The notes under the pieces were generated by a model that worked only from the letters and a program-made list of their open reading frames with translations, had not been told where the DNA came from and did no database searches. Below, piece after piece: positions 42,612 through 54,426 of a stretch of DNA of 64,000 nt (the first letter of the stretch is position 1; every line of letters begins with the position of its first letter). The DNA lies in NCBI GenBank assembly GCA_973895155.1, contig OZ316893.1, positions 28,334,001-28,398,000 on the forward strand. Direction: 5' to 3'. Position numbers and translations under genes: made by a program. This DNA comes from Marsupella aquatica (Eukaryota; Marchantiophyta).

Positions 42612-45600
42612 ATGCACCCTGGTCACCACCCTCCCCAGACCCAGCCCAGGGCACAGGCACTGCCTTTGCATCATCCCACAAGGATATCACGCCATGATAA
42701 TAAGCTTTGGCAGCGTGAAAGGTTACGAACCAGACTTTCAGGAGCCAGTAGGATGAGATGTCCTTGTGCAATCTGCCAAGGATCCCGTACCAGGGGTCTG
42801 AATGAGGTTTGGCGGCATATCGCGGTTCATGGAAGAGATCCACGACATCGAGTTTGGAATGATCCTGCAGAGGAAGATTCTTCCGACGAGGAGTGGAGGT
42901 TAGAATTTGATGCTGCCAATGCTGCAAGACGGGCAAGTGAGGTTCTGCCTGGTGCATTTGAAAATGTTGTAGCTGGTCTCTGTGGGTTGTCAGCTCTCCA
43001 ACGGGATGGTGCTCAGGCAGCACCACGTGACGAAGGAATTCATGTGGAAGAGATGGTGAGAGACATCTTCCAAGACTTGGATGCATTTCATGATGGGCTG
43101 GACAATGAAGAGGATACGGCTGCAGATGCAAGTGTGCCCCCTGTCGAAGAGCCTCTTGATGAGTTTGAGATAGGGCAGGAAACCCCTGGGCATGATGGGA
43201 TGTTTGGCTCTCCCCTGCAAATACAGGAAGGCAGGAAGTCTTTGTACCCCGGTAGCAAATGTTCTAAACTGGGATTTGTCATCATGTTCCTGAACATTTG
43301 CGGCAACCACAATGTCCCCAACGTTTTGGTTTCTGAGTTGTTGGCATTCTTGCGAACAACTGTGCTACCAGATGGTAATATTTTGCCCAAGAACATGTAC
43401 GAGGCAAAAAGATGCATATCTAATCTTGGATTGAACTATGATTCGATCCATGCCTGTCCTGATGGGCATGTTCTTTTCAGAAAGGAGTATAAAGAATCGT
43501 TGACATGCCCTAAGTGTGGGAAGCACAGGTATCGGAACTCAGGAAAGTCTATGGTTCCCGCCAAGGTACTTCGTCATTTTCCACTCATTCCCAGACTTCA
43601 GCGGATGTTCAGAAGCCGTGCCATCTCGGAGATGATGACTTGGGCAACTGACAAGAAAAGTGATGATGGGCTACAACGACATGCTGCAGATTCAAGGCAA
43701 TGGAAACTCATAGATGAGATGTATCCCGAATTTGCTGCTGAGCCGAGGAATGTCAGACTTGGGCTGTCATTGGATGGGGTAAACCCATTTGGAGACAAGA
43801 ACAACAAATTTTCATGCTGGCCTGTAACTATTTTGAATTATAACCTTCCTCCTTGGATGACTACAAAGCGATTTTTTGTTCTGATGGTCCTACTGATACC
43901 AGGGCCAGACAGTGCTGTATCTGCCAACATAGATGTGTTTCTGGCTCCCCTAGTGGAGGAATTGAGAAAGCTTTGGGAGGAAGGAGTTCTCACATATGAT
44001 GTCCTACAGAGGCTTGGGAGGTTAAACCCATTCATCCTTAGAGCCATTGTCATTCTGACTATAGCTGACTACCCAGCCCATGGGATGATATCAGGCCAAA
44101 CAACAAAAGGATATTGTGCTTGTACTATCTGTGGGCGCAATGTCACCAGTGAGTACTCCAGAGCCCTGCAGAAAGTGATATACATGGGCCATCGTCGTTT
44201 TCTGAAGACAGATCACCCTTACAGAGAAAGACAGGCACTGATTGCACACTTTGGCAATGAGATTGAGCAACGTGGACCCCCGGCACGAGTGACCAAAGAG
44301 GAGATCAGGCAGTGGGGAGCACTGAGGGATGACTATATCAAACGAGGGGGCAGGGAAGATGGAGTGAGTGATCCAATAAAGCGATATGGTGTAAAAAGAC
44401 TGAGCATATTGGACTTGGAGCTCAAGTACTGGAGGGTAAGCCTCTTGGAGTTGATGCTAATTGGGATACATGTTTTGGTTCAGAGCATGTGCATTCATTT
44501 CGAAGAGAGAGACTAAACTTGAGGCATTTCCTGACGCTTTTGCATTGCAACGATGCAGGAGTTTGAGCCAAGCAAACATAACATTGATGTTATGCACATT
44601 GAAAAGAATATTTGTGAGAGTCTACTCAGATTCTTGTGTGGAGAGAAAGACACTGGTTCAGTGAGATTGGATCTTGAACAGAGGGGAATGAAACCCCATC
44701 TTTGGTTGAGGCCACATGCCCACAGAGCTGATGTGCTCTTGAAGTACCAAGCGCCCTATGTTCTGACAGACACAGAGTGGGAACTATTTGTGCAGAGGTT
44801 GAGTTCTTTGAAGGTTCCTTCAAACTATGGCAGTGCTTTCAAGAAGCATATCATGACTAGAAAGCTTGGTAGTATGAAAAGCCATGACTACCATATGTTG
44901 ATGCAACAGGTGTTGCCTTTATGCCTGAGGGGCCTGTTGCAGAAGCCTGTTCGTACTGTGATCATGCGACTCAGTGATGTGTTTCGTCGTATTTGTGTGA
45001 AGGTTTGGGATGAAACACACTTCCCACAACTGACAGAAGATGTCGCTCAGGTGCTGTGTGACCTGGAGATTTATTTTCCTCCCGCATTTTTTGATGTCAT
45101 GACCCACCTACTTGTCCATGTTGTGGAAGAGCTACACCAATTTGGGCCTGTGAGTGCTCGTTGGTTGTACCCTTTGGAACGGTACATGAAGCTACTCAAA
45201 GGTCACGTGAGAACATATTACAAACCTGAAGCAAGCATGGCTAAAGGTTACATCAAGGATGAGACTCTGGGATTTCTGACCGAATACATAGCACAATATG
45301 AGCATGTGAAGACCAGGGTGTGGAATTCTGATGAGGAGGAAGGGGTGGTAGGTGAAGTACTGGAAGGGGCTGCAACCACAAAGAACCTGACCATATCTAT
45401 GAGAGACTTGGCACATGACTTTGTATTGCACAACACTGTGGTGATGGAACCCTGGATACAGTGAGTGCATACATGTGCTATAATCCAGTTCATGAGCTTA
45501 AATGTTGTGTTCGTGTGGTTTTCTCCTTCAGCCTGTTCATGTTTACCCAAGCTAATGCTGTGTGGTTGTTCGTTCAGGGAGTATGAGTCATTGAAGGCGG

Positions 45601-46343
45601 CCCATCCCACTGCAGGAACAACTTTTCCAGGTTTCATGGAGTGGATCAGAGTGGCAATTAGAGAGCATCACGAGACCCACCCAGACATGGATGCAGATGT
45701 TTACCTACTGTCTAATGCCCCTAGCCTGAAAGTGAAGACTTACAAACGGATGAGAGCATATGGGAATCACTTCCGAGTGAAGGATGGTGACAGTGCCTAC
45801 AGGGTGACGAATGACTGCGGGCTCATCACTGTATTTGAGCAACAGAGCCACAATCACGACAGGGCCTGGATGGAGATGGGATATGTGGGAGAATTAGTTG
45901 ACATATGGGCTCTGGACTATGGGGCGGTGTCCAGTCCTGTGATTCTTATGAAAGGTTCATGGGTGCGGCAGGATTGGCTTGGTAACAGGGCTACCATGAA
46001 GAGAGACAACGACGGTTTCTTGCTGGCCAATTTCAGAGGGAAATTGCCCGAATGGTCTGAGCCATTTGTGTTTCCTAGTCAGGTGGAGCAAGCTTTCTTC
46101 CTGGATGTGGAAGACTCCCCAGGTTGGCGTGTAGTGTGTCATAAACAGGCCAGGCAACGCCGGATGGAAGGATCAAACCTTGAGTTTCATTTACACTCTC
46201 ATAGTGCCTTTGATCGTCGGCGTTCAGACCAAGTGCCTGTAGTTCATGATAGCGGGGACTTCATTCCTGTGACAAGGGTAGATGCATTTGCTGAAGGAGG
46301 CGAATTCAGAGATGCAGATGCCAACAGTGTGCCTGTGCCATGA
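42612..46343 (+). CDS. CACTA transposase, TNPD/Tnp2-like, three exons
   Basis: Joined exons 42,612-44,435, 44,559-45,460 and 45,578-46,343 give 1163 residues with phases 0 and 2 matching and GT-AG introns of 123 and 117 bp. Residues ~48-80: Cys/His transposase-associated module (CPCAICQG ... EVWRHIAVHG). Residues ~210-600: Tnp2 core with KNMYEAKRCISNLGLNYDSI, CPDGHVLF...TCPKCGKHRY, SLDGVNPFG (the DG-x2-PF acidic motif), LMVLLIPGPDS, DYPAHGMISG and CACTICGRN. Just after the first junction comes HNIDVMHIEKNICESLL. Residues ~725-850: DUF4218 (PVRTVIMRLSDVFRRICVKV, YPLERYMKLLKGHVR). Residues ~973-1100: DUF4216 (FRVKDGDSAYRV, DIWALDYG). It catalyses cut-and-paste transposition. There are no stops or frameshifts. 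The start could also be Met48 (42,753). Confidence 0.93.
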
Positions 46344-46499
46344 GTAATGTGAATTGTTTGCATAGACATTAGTGAGGGGAAGGATGTGTAATAAAGTAAT
46401 TCTGAAGCAACACAGATGTATGGATGGATGCCTGGTGATTGTGGTTGCATTGTGTTATACGGGGTGACCATAGATGACATGTTTTTGTGGTCCAGTAGG

Positions 46500-49400
46500 A
46501 TGGAACAGAGTGACACAGAGATGTGTGAGTATGAAAGGAAAGCTATGGAACAACGAGCATACGTGAAAGCCAAAATCGCAGAACTGGATCTGGAAAAGGA
46601 TGTGGCTGAATTGTAAGGGAACGATTCTCAACTACACCCCTCCGCTGAGTTTGTGTGACATGAATAGTTCAATGTGGCACTGAAATTGTGACTGTATTCT
46701 CATATTGGAATGTCGCAGAGCCACAGCATTTTCAAAGAAACAAAAGGAGTACGCAAGAAGGGTGACCAGCACTATCTCTGGGCCTGTGCGTCGGAGTGAC
46801 AGGTTGAGCAAGAAGGTCGTACCTACAATGGCAGAATGTGGAGATGACATTGATGCTGCACAGGTGGGTGCAGACACTAGACAAGAAGATGCAGATGATG
46901 AGTATTTTCCAGAGGAAATGGATGAGGATGGGGGTTATGAAGATGAATACATTGCAGAGCAGCCCCAAAAGAAACATGTAAGTAGTTTTCCCAACAAGGT
47001 TTTGAGTTAAAAACTCTTGTTTAGAGGTTTCATATGTTCAGTACTACACATATGTACCTTGCTTAGTTCCTGACATTGTAGTTGGTGATGTGATGCAGCG
47101 TCCTGCCAGTTCTGTTTTGCCTTCGAAGCCTGTGCATGCACCATACCAGCAGGGGGGGCTGACCTCTGATCAAGGTTGGCGAGGTGGTAGTAGTGGTAGA
47201 TCCCAGGCTGGTGCCCAATACTATGGCAGGGGGCAAGCTCTAGGTTATGCCCGTGGTAGAGGCAGAGCAGGTCCAAACCCACAATCTCGTGGGTATGGAC
47301 GTCCACCTCAACCGTGGGGATGTGAGTATATATCTATATGCCAGTTCTTTGTGAAGGCATGGCACTCCTGAATTTCAGACTGCATATCAATTTTTGACAT
47401 TGTTTGGGATGTATTGGATTCAGACAACATGAAATTCTGTCCACCTGCCATTGCATGCAGATTCTGCCCAACCTGATTGGGCAAATGCTAGTAATGATCA
47501 GTTCCAATGTCCACAAGGACAGACATGGGTTGAACCAGGTTGGGAGGATGGTGGTGGGTCGTGGAATGAACAAGGTTGGGAAGGTGGTGAAGGTAATTGG
47601 CAGGGATATCAAAATTCAGTACCTACAAACGCTGGAAGAGGAGCAGGTAATGTCTGATCTTGTCAGCAATGGAAGAACTCATTATATGTGGAGTCCATTC
47701 ACGTGGGGGGGACTCTGCACATGTATAATGATAGAAAATGTATGTGTGCAGGTTGGACAGTCGAACCATCGACTCAAGTATTCACTAATGCCCCTATGCA
47801 GATGCAGCACGGAAGGGGGACAGGTATGTCGGTGAATGTTCAGTTGTTTTCCTACAGTTTGTACTTAGTTTTCAGTACATATGTTTGCACACACATACCT
47901 AGAAAGTGACATCATCCGGCCCCTGTACTAGGCTGGACAGGTGGTCCAGGGTCGCAACAATTTCAGAGTGCAGTCCCTGCACAGGCATCTACAGGCAGAG
48001 CTACAGGTATGTATGTTTGAAGAATTTTTCTTGAAGTGAAGCATTGAATGTTGCCGTCATCCATTCTGCTATATGTAGTTCTCAAGCATGAATGGCATTG
48101 TATTTTCCCAGGTGGCTTCAGAACCCCAGGTAGGGTGAATGAAGGGGTGGCCAATACAACGCCCAGTACTACCGAGAGCAGTGCACGAGGGGAGGTGACA
48201 AAGAAAGGGAACGTAAAGTTGAATGAGAGACAATGGGTGGATGCTGAGTGTCCTCGCAAGAACCGATGGCATGCTGATTTGAAAGCTGAAGTATTGCGTT
48301 GGTTAGATGTGAGTGTTATTAATTTTAAAAAACAGCATCCAAAAGATTGGAAGACTGTATGTGAAAATGTTGCTGCCAAATGGAATTATGTGGGCAGTGA
48401 TGATGGCGTGGACATAGGTTGCCTAGAGAGTACAGCAGGTAAAATTATCAAGCAAGAGAGGTGGAGAATGCATAAGGCTTGGAAGGAAGGTGGGGAGAAG
48501 CCAGATATGCCTCCACCAGCCAGTTGTGATGATAAAGTGTGGGCAAGGTTAGTAGCTTATTTTGTAACAGATGCTTCAAAAAAGAAGAGTTCACAGATGA
48601 CCGAGGCCAGGTTGAGTGTTCAGAACCCTAATCTGACAGGAAGGACCGGCACTGCACCGACAGCTAAACGTTTGGTAAGAATGAATGGCCTAGCTATGTA
48701 ATTTATGCTACACTATGTACTATTTTTTAGTGTACTGTCCCTACATGTAAACTTTGTTTTTTAGTGTACGTTCCCTGAATATTGATCGATAACTTGTGTT
48801 TGCCATGCATGTGCAGAAAGCCCAATTGGGGCAAAGCCCTTCAAAAGAAGAGTTGAGGGCTGAAATTGTGAACACCCGGGCTCAAGAGGGTGCATCTGAA
48901 TCCTCCAAGCATGTAAGTTATATGAGTTCTGATTGGTAATTGAATGACCTGCGTTGAATTTCAGGTGTACACTGTATATAACATTGATTGTGCATATATT
49001 GCCCAACATTTCATATGGAGTGATTGAACCTATACCCCTGTGTCATGTAGGGAGGTGGATCTTCACTTACAGAGATAAGTGGTCGTTTGAAGGCTGTCGA
49101 AACATGTCTTCCAGAGATCAATGAACGTTTGAATTCATTGACTGACTTGTTCCATGTGAACTTCAAGACATTAATGGAAGCTGTTGTGTCGGTGAGAGAT
49201 AAAATTGATTCCAATTCTGCAGGAGTTCCACCATCACCACTTGAGGTGGCAAAGTCGATGCACTCTTCTGGCATGCCAACGACATGTAGGCTTGAAGGTA
49301 AGGCCTTTACAACTGTGTGGGATATGATTATTAAATGTATAGTTTGAATTGACATTGTTTGTTGAATGTGTTATTTTCAGTAACATATATTGTGGTTGTT

Positions 49401-50207
49401 GTGTCCATAGAGAATAAGACAGGTGCTACAGAGAAGAAGTATGAGAACCTGGCAAATACTCGCTGTAATTTAGAGGCAACAAAGTTGCAGTCTGTACAAG
49501 CAACTTGTTTGACAGAGGGCAGTCAACCATGTTTGGATGAGGATGACATTGGCAAGGGAGTGGATGATATCAATGTTGGGGCAAATGAGGATATCAGCAA
49601 GCATGACAATGATACCATTGAGCCAGATTCATGCTATGTAGATCTTGACTCCATTGCAGAGATAAATGATTTGCAGAATGTATCATTCTCAATGACAGGT
49701 GTGCCTCTTGTTGAGATAAATCCAACCAAAGAGTTAGTTGGTATGACACTCCCAGGTGATGAACCTGCTACTGTGACAGTCCTAACAGAGGAACCTACTG
49801 AGCCTAGCTTCACTACTGTGAAGAGAGGAAGCATGCGCACACGAAGCAAGTCTGCTGGTGGGAGCAGAGCCACGTCAAAGGTTTCATACAAACCTCCAAG
49901 AACAGTGCTGGCAGAAAGATCTAAGGTGGAAGTGGGGAAAGCACCTAATGCTGAGGGACAAAGTGGCTTGTTAGCTGTTGATGAGAGTGGAACACGAGTA
50001 GGATTTGCCAGAGTGCAGGTTGGTTCCACAACGTTCCATGGCAAGAGGATTCCCCCAGGTTATTCAGTAGTGTTAGTCACATTACTAGTGAAACCTAAAG
50101 CTGTCCTTCCCATTCCAAACACAAATGATGATCCTCCTCAAAAGACACTTGGAGATGCTGCAGGTTCTTTGGTATTATGGCCAAGCAAGTTCATAGAGGA
50201 TCCATAA
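46500..50207 (+). CDS. TNPA-like CACTA accessory protein, ten exons
   Basis: Exons 46,500-46,612, 46,719-46,977, 47,099-47,321, 47,461-47,646, 47,752-47,823, 47,932-48,006, 48,112-48,674, 48,817-48,912, 49,051-49,297 and 49,411-50,207 join with all phases consistent (2631 nt, 876 residues); each intron is GT-AG. The N-terminus is a charged helix; about residues 125-310 are rich in Gly, Gln, Arg and Trp (GRGQALGYARGRGRAG, WEDGGGSWNEQGWEGG). Residues ~360-465 resemble the plant En/Spm 'Transposase_24' region (VWARLVAYFVTDASKKKSSQ, TEARLSVQNPNLTGRTG). The C-terminus is acidic then basic. In En/Spm, TNPA binds subterminal repeats and assists TNPD. An in-frame alternative acceptor for exon 10 at 49,380/49,381 would add 10 residues. 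The ATG follows an AG|G, so an upstream exon is possible. Confidence 0.8.
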
Positions 50208-50755
50208 CAATGTCATGCCATTATTTGTTTGTAGTGTGAGTCATGTTATGTAGATTTTAGATGTCAAGAAACAGTACAAGAATCATGTCCTCTTGGAGAT
50301 TCATAGTATCATGCATGTGCTTTCAGTTATCTCATCCTACAGTCATCAATTATGAGTTCCTGTTTTGTCTAAATTACATTGATCACATTGTAAACTATTC
50401 CATTGGAATTCAAATGATCTTCATTTTTTAGCAAGATTGTGATTGTGTTTAATTCTTATGAATGTTTTATGTAGGATCTGCTTATATGATGCTTTGTTTC
50501 ATGTGGATGTCATTCATGCTATGTTCATTTCTTGTATTCAATGTGTTATATTTCTAAAGTTAGAACATCAGGTTTCTATGTATTGTAATGTCGAGTGCTC
50601 TCTCTTCTTATGAACTGTCCCTCTGTGTTCATTAGTCATGGTTATAACTTGCATGTGAACCTTATTAGTTATAAACATGAGTATATAGAGTCCCAAATGG
50701 TTCTGTTGTGTGACGCGGGCCAGGGTCTCCATTGGTCTCTCCTGTGACACTAAAT
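50208..50755. other. CACTA 3' region, no gene recognised
   Basis: AT-rich sequence between the end of the TNPA-like gene and the subterminal repeats. It probably contains the 3' UTR. Confidence 0.5.
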
Positions 50756-51006
50756 AGTCACACGCTAGTCGTTGTTGAATGCGGGTAAGTCATGTATGTG
50801 ACTTACGATGTGACTCGCTGAAGTCATATTGCAGTCACGTCGAAACAAGGCTAGACTCCACAATAAAGTCACAGATCAGTCACAAATGGGTATCAAGCAA
50901 GTTGCAAAGCCCAGTATCAATAGTGACTTCCATTTTTTGGTCTCAACTTTTGCAACTCCAAGGGTCACAGCGTGGGTCAAGTCACGTTGAGTCACAATGA
51001 AGTCAC
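50756..51006. repeat. CACTA right subterminal repeats (AGTCAC/GTGACT)
   Basis: Ten copies of AGTCAC or its complement occur in about 250 bp in both orientations, where about 0.1 is expected by chance. Such clusters are TNPA binding sites in En/Spm-type elements. Several copies contain or adjoin CG or CNG (GTCACGT), methylatable sites. Confidence 0.9.
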
Positions 51007-51062
51007 ATGAGCCAAAATGAGTCATATATTGCGGTCTCAGTTCACCTCGGATTCTTCTAGTG

Positions 51063-51065
51063 GTG
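51063..51065. other. Target-site duplication, right (GTG)
   Basis: GTG following TAGTG, then the satellite resumes at GCCCCCAGTTTTGGGGG exactly where it was broken at 32,819. Confidence 0.9.
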
Positions 51066-51546
51066 GCCCCCAGTTTTGGGGGTGCGTGCACATGGGGGCG
51101 TGTGCAACCCTAATTGAGCATTGGGGGTGTAACGAGCTGGGGGTGAGGGAGGGGGAGGGGTTCCATGGGGGTTGAGGGTGAGGGTGGCCCCCAGTTTTGG
51201 GGGTGCGTGCACATGGGGGCGTGTGCAACCCTAATGTAGCATTGGGGGTGTAACGAGCTGGGGGTGAGGGTGGGGGAGGGGTTCCATGGGGGTTGAGGGT
51301 GAGGGTGGCCCCCAGTTTTGGGGGTGCGTGCATTGGGGGTGAGGATGGTCAAGATTGGGGGTGAATCACCCCCAATGTATGCATACTAGGAGTGAGTCCA
51401 CGCTCCTATCGCGACGAGGTGATCACAACTAGGGGTACGAGTAGTTGGCTTTTTATGTAATTTTGACTTTTTTAAAGTATTGGTAAAACGTTTCATTTTG
51501 GTGGATTTGCGCAAATAGCACGTTTTGGAACGTTACGTGCTCGCCT
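51066..51546 (+). repeat. Continuation of satellite unit 3, truncated at the duplication junction
   Basis: Resumes the monomer broken at 32,819, with two further 121-bp monomers and the shared non-monomer part, then stops inside ACGTGCTCGCCT, where other units continue AGCACGT. From 51,545 the sequence is copy 2 of the long duplicated segment. Confidence 0.95.
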
Positions 51547-51696
51547 GTATATATCTTCTCTGCACAGCGCGTGCAATGAGGCCGGTCTTCAGGCCATTTC
51601 AGGGTATTTAGGGACCGCGGTGCATGGTCTCCTACATGCAGTGCACGGTCTCAACATTTCATTATTTGGACTCCCACAACATTATTATCAAAACCT
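51547..51696 (+). repeat. 150-bp boundary repeat, start of copy 2
   Basis: Same sequence as 7711-7860 and the array at 29,089-29,850, with two substitutions relative to 7711. Confidence 0.9.
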
Positions 51697-52682
51697 TTAA
51701 ACTCCACTAGTATTGATTAGGGTGACTTACGGGTGGTTGCCGTAGGCTCCCATAACATTATTTTTTAAGTGTTCATACACCACTAGCATTCATTGTGACT
51801 CACTTGTAGTCCCGCACTCCCATAACATTTCCAATAAATGTCTTTTGCAGCTATAACATTCATGTTGAAACCATTGGACTCCGTTAGCATCAAAAGTGTC
51901 ACCATTCAATTTGGGTTCGTGAGAAATACAAAGGAAACAAAGCTTGGTCAATGCTTCTAGAATTCTTGTACCAGCCTTCAATCTGGTTCCTTAATGTGCT
52001 CGTCACCTTCAAATTCCCTTCTGCATTATTGTTGGGTCGGTATTTTGGTCGGGAAGCATTGGCCTTCGAGAATTCCTGTCGCTGGCCTTCAATCTGGTCC
52101 TGACTGTGCTCGCCACCTCCAAATTCCCTTCAATCTGCATCTTGAATCTTGCATCGCTTGGATGGCGTACTGACATCGTCAATAATTGCAGCAAGTGATG
52201 GATTAGAGTCATTCACTGTCGGATGCAGTCTTCGAGCGAAGGCATTTCCGAATGGTTGCATTTTTTATGCTTACTGGTGGCAGTGGCGTGGCATGGTTTC
52301 AGGCTGAGTGTGCAGTGATGGAGCTTCTCTTCTGTACAACATCCATGGTTGCGGTATCCATGCCTTGCTACTCACCTCCATCTGTGTTGCAACTCCATTC
52401 AGACACTCCTAGGACCCAAATCGCCTTCACTGTCCAACCCACCATACAACACTCTTATGTAAAGGCTGTGTCTCACATGCGATACATGGTATGTCTCCAA
52501 GTTTCAGCATATGGACTCCCACAACATTTCCGGTTAAAGTGGAGGCTCCCATAACATTTCCGGTTAAACCGTAGACTCCCATAGCTTTCATGTTGAAACC
52601 TTTAAACTCCGTTAGCATCAAATGTGTCACCATTCAATTTTGGACGTGGGAAATGAGATACAAAATTTTGGACGTGGGAAAT

Positions 52683-52928
52683 GCCCATGTGCTCAGATGG
52701 GTATGTATGTTTCAAATTACAGTATTTTGAAGGTTGGGGGTTACGAGGGATGGGGTATTCCAAAACGCACAGCCACCATGTGTTGGGGTAATGCAAGTGC
52801 CAATGTGCTCCGAAGGGTATGTATGTATCAAATTACAGTATTTTGAAGGTTGGGGGTATGAGGGATGGGGTATTCTAAAATGCACAGCCACCATGGGCTG
52901 GGGTAATGCAAATTAATGCCCATGTGCT
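52683..52928 (+). repeat. Tandem repeat, period 116-119 bp (copy 2)
   Basis: Counterpart of 8847-9092. The stretch 51,697-52,682 before it has no recognised gene. Confidence 0.85.
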
Positions 52929-54015
52929 CTGAAGGGTATTAATAGGATAATGTCCTGGTTAGAGGGCATTGTGGGATATAATGCCCGTAACTAGGACATT
53001 TAATGTACGTAAAAACTTGAGTGACTTTTTGGTAACAAACAAGAAAAAGTGAATCCCTGAAATAGAAAATTCAAATTAAAGGGTCATCCAAGAAGTGGTT
53101 GCTATGGAATTGGCCAAAAATATACCTTCTTTAGTTATATTAGATTCTATTCATAGATATTGTGTTAGTATCAGGTAGGTGTTTTGTATAATCCCCTCCT
53201 CAAAAAAAGGGGTGCATTATGGAGAATTAATGCACTCAAATATACAAAGAGAAAAGCCACGAAAGTCTTTACGTATCAAAATTACAGTATTGAAGGTGAA
53301 GGGGGGTACGTGGGATGGGGGTATTCTATAACGCACAGCCACAGTTGAAGCCACTTTGATAAGTGATTACTCAGTTGAACAATAGGAGAGCAATGCTGCT
53401 CTAAGTGGAATGTCTTATTTTGTTTACGAGTGGAATGTCTTGTTTTGTGGACTACCGTAAACAGACATGTTCATTAATGAAGAAATGCGGTGCTGGTCAG
53501 ACTGTCCTCACTGTTGTTTTTATAAAGTGGGATGAGAAGCTATTGACAAACCACATCATCACTGACCACACACACTCTTACTGTATAATAATCAGAAGTA
53601 CTCACTGTACTGTCCAGTAGTCTGCGTTTTTGGATTAGTTGTGATGATTTCTGTTCAGTCTGCTACTATAAGGAGGTTGAATGGGCAACCTTCCAGTATG
53701 GGTGAAGGTTTTTTCGGGAACAAACAGGCACAGCAGGGTAGTATGGTTGAATTGCCTAATCTATCTTGTTGTGGGCATTGTATTGCACCTCGCGCTAACC
53801 CTTGGTACACTCTTAATCTTAAAAGGTGTTCATCTGTAAAGGCCAAGTATTCTGATAAACCCACACAACACTATTGAAAGAAAAGGAACAAGGTTTAGGG
53901 TTTAGAGTATTCTGAGAAAACCACACACTGTTGACACTGTTTACATGATAAATGGCCATTGTCAGTAAGAGATACAAAAGTTGAGGTCATGTAATGCGGT
54001 ATTATGGTTCATATT

Positions 54016-54426
54016 ATTTAGGAAATTGGGCCATATACGTGGATATCATGCACAAGCTAGGGTAATCTAATAATCGAGTAATGTACAACTAAGGTTAATG
54101 TTAGGAATACATCCGAACCTCGGGGTAATCCAATCACAAAGCAATGTACTAGACAAGTTAATCTTAGGATATTGTGCCATACACACGGATACGAAAGTTG
54201 GGGTAATCTTATCCATCAATAAATATACATTAATTAATGTTTAGGATTTGTGCCATACACATGAATACAAAAGCCGGGGTAATCTTATAATCAATAAAGT
54301 ACTAGTAAGGTTAATGTTTGGAAATTGGCCACACCCATGGATACAAAGCTGGGGTAATCCTACACATAGATACGAAGCAAATGCCGGGGTAATCTAATAA
54401 TCATAATTAAAGTACAAATGAATGTA
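54016..54426 (+). repeat. Degenerate GGGTAATCTAATAATC repeat (copy 2)
   Basis: Counterpart of 10,180-10,590. Flanking stretches 52,929-54,015 and 54,427-55,130 hold no recognised gene. Confidence 0.7.

Larger units (their letters stand above)
32820..51062 (+). mobile_element. Complete CACTA (En/Spm) DNA transposon, 18,243 bp
   Basis: The left end is CACTAGAAGAA at 32,820 and the right end is TTCTTCTAGTG ending at 51,062. The two inverted ends share the first 11 bases and a second block CTGAGACC at the same place (positions 23-30 from each end), about 21 of 30 positions in all. GTG lies immediately outside both ends (32,817-32,819 and 51,063-51,065) and occurs once in the uninterrupted monomer, so it is a 3-bp target-site duplication as expected for CACTA elements. 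Genes inside, all on the plus strand: a Cys-rich ORF, a PHD protein, a BRCT protein, TNPD-like transposase and TNPA-like protein. The intact ends and open frames suggest recent activity. The insertion is in satellite unit 3. Confidence 0.95.
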
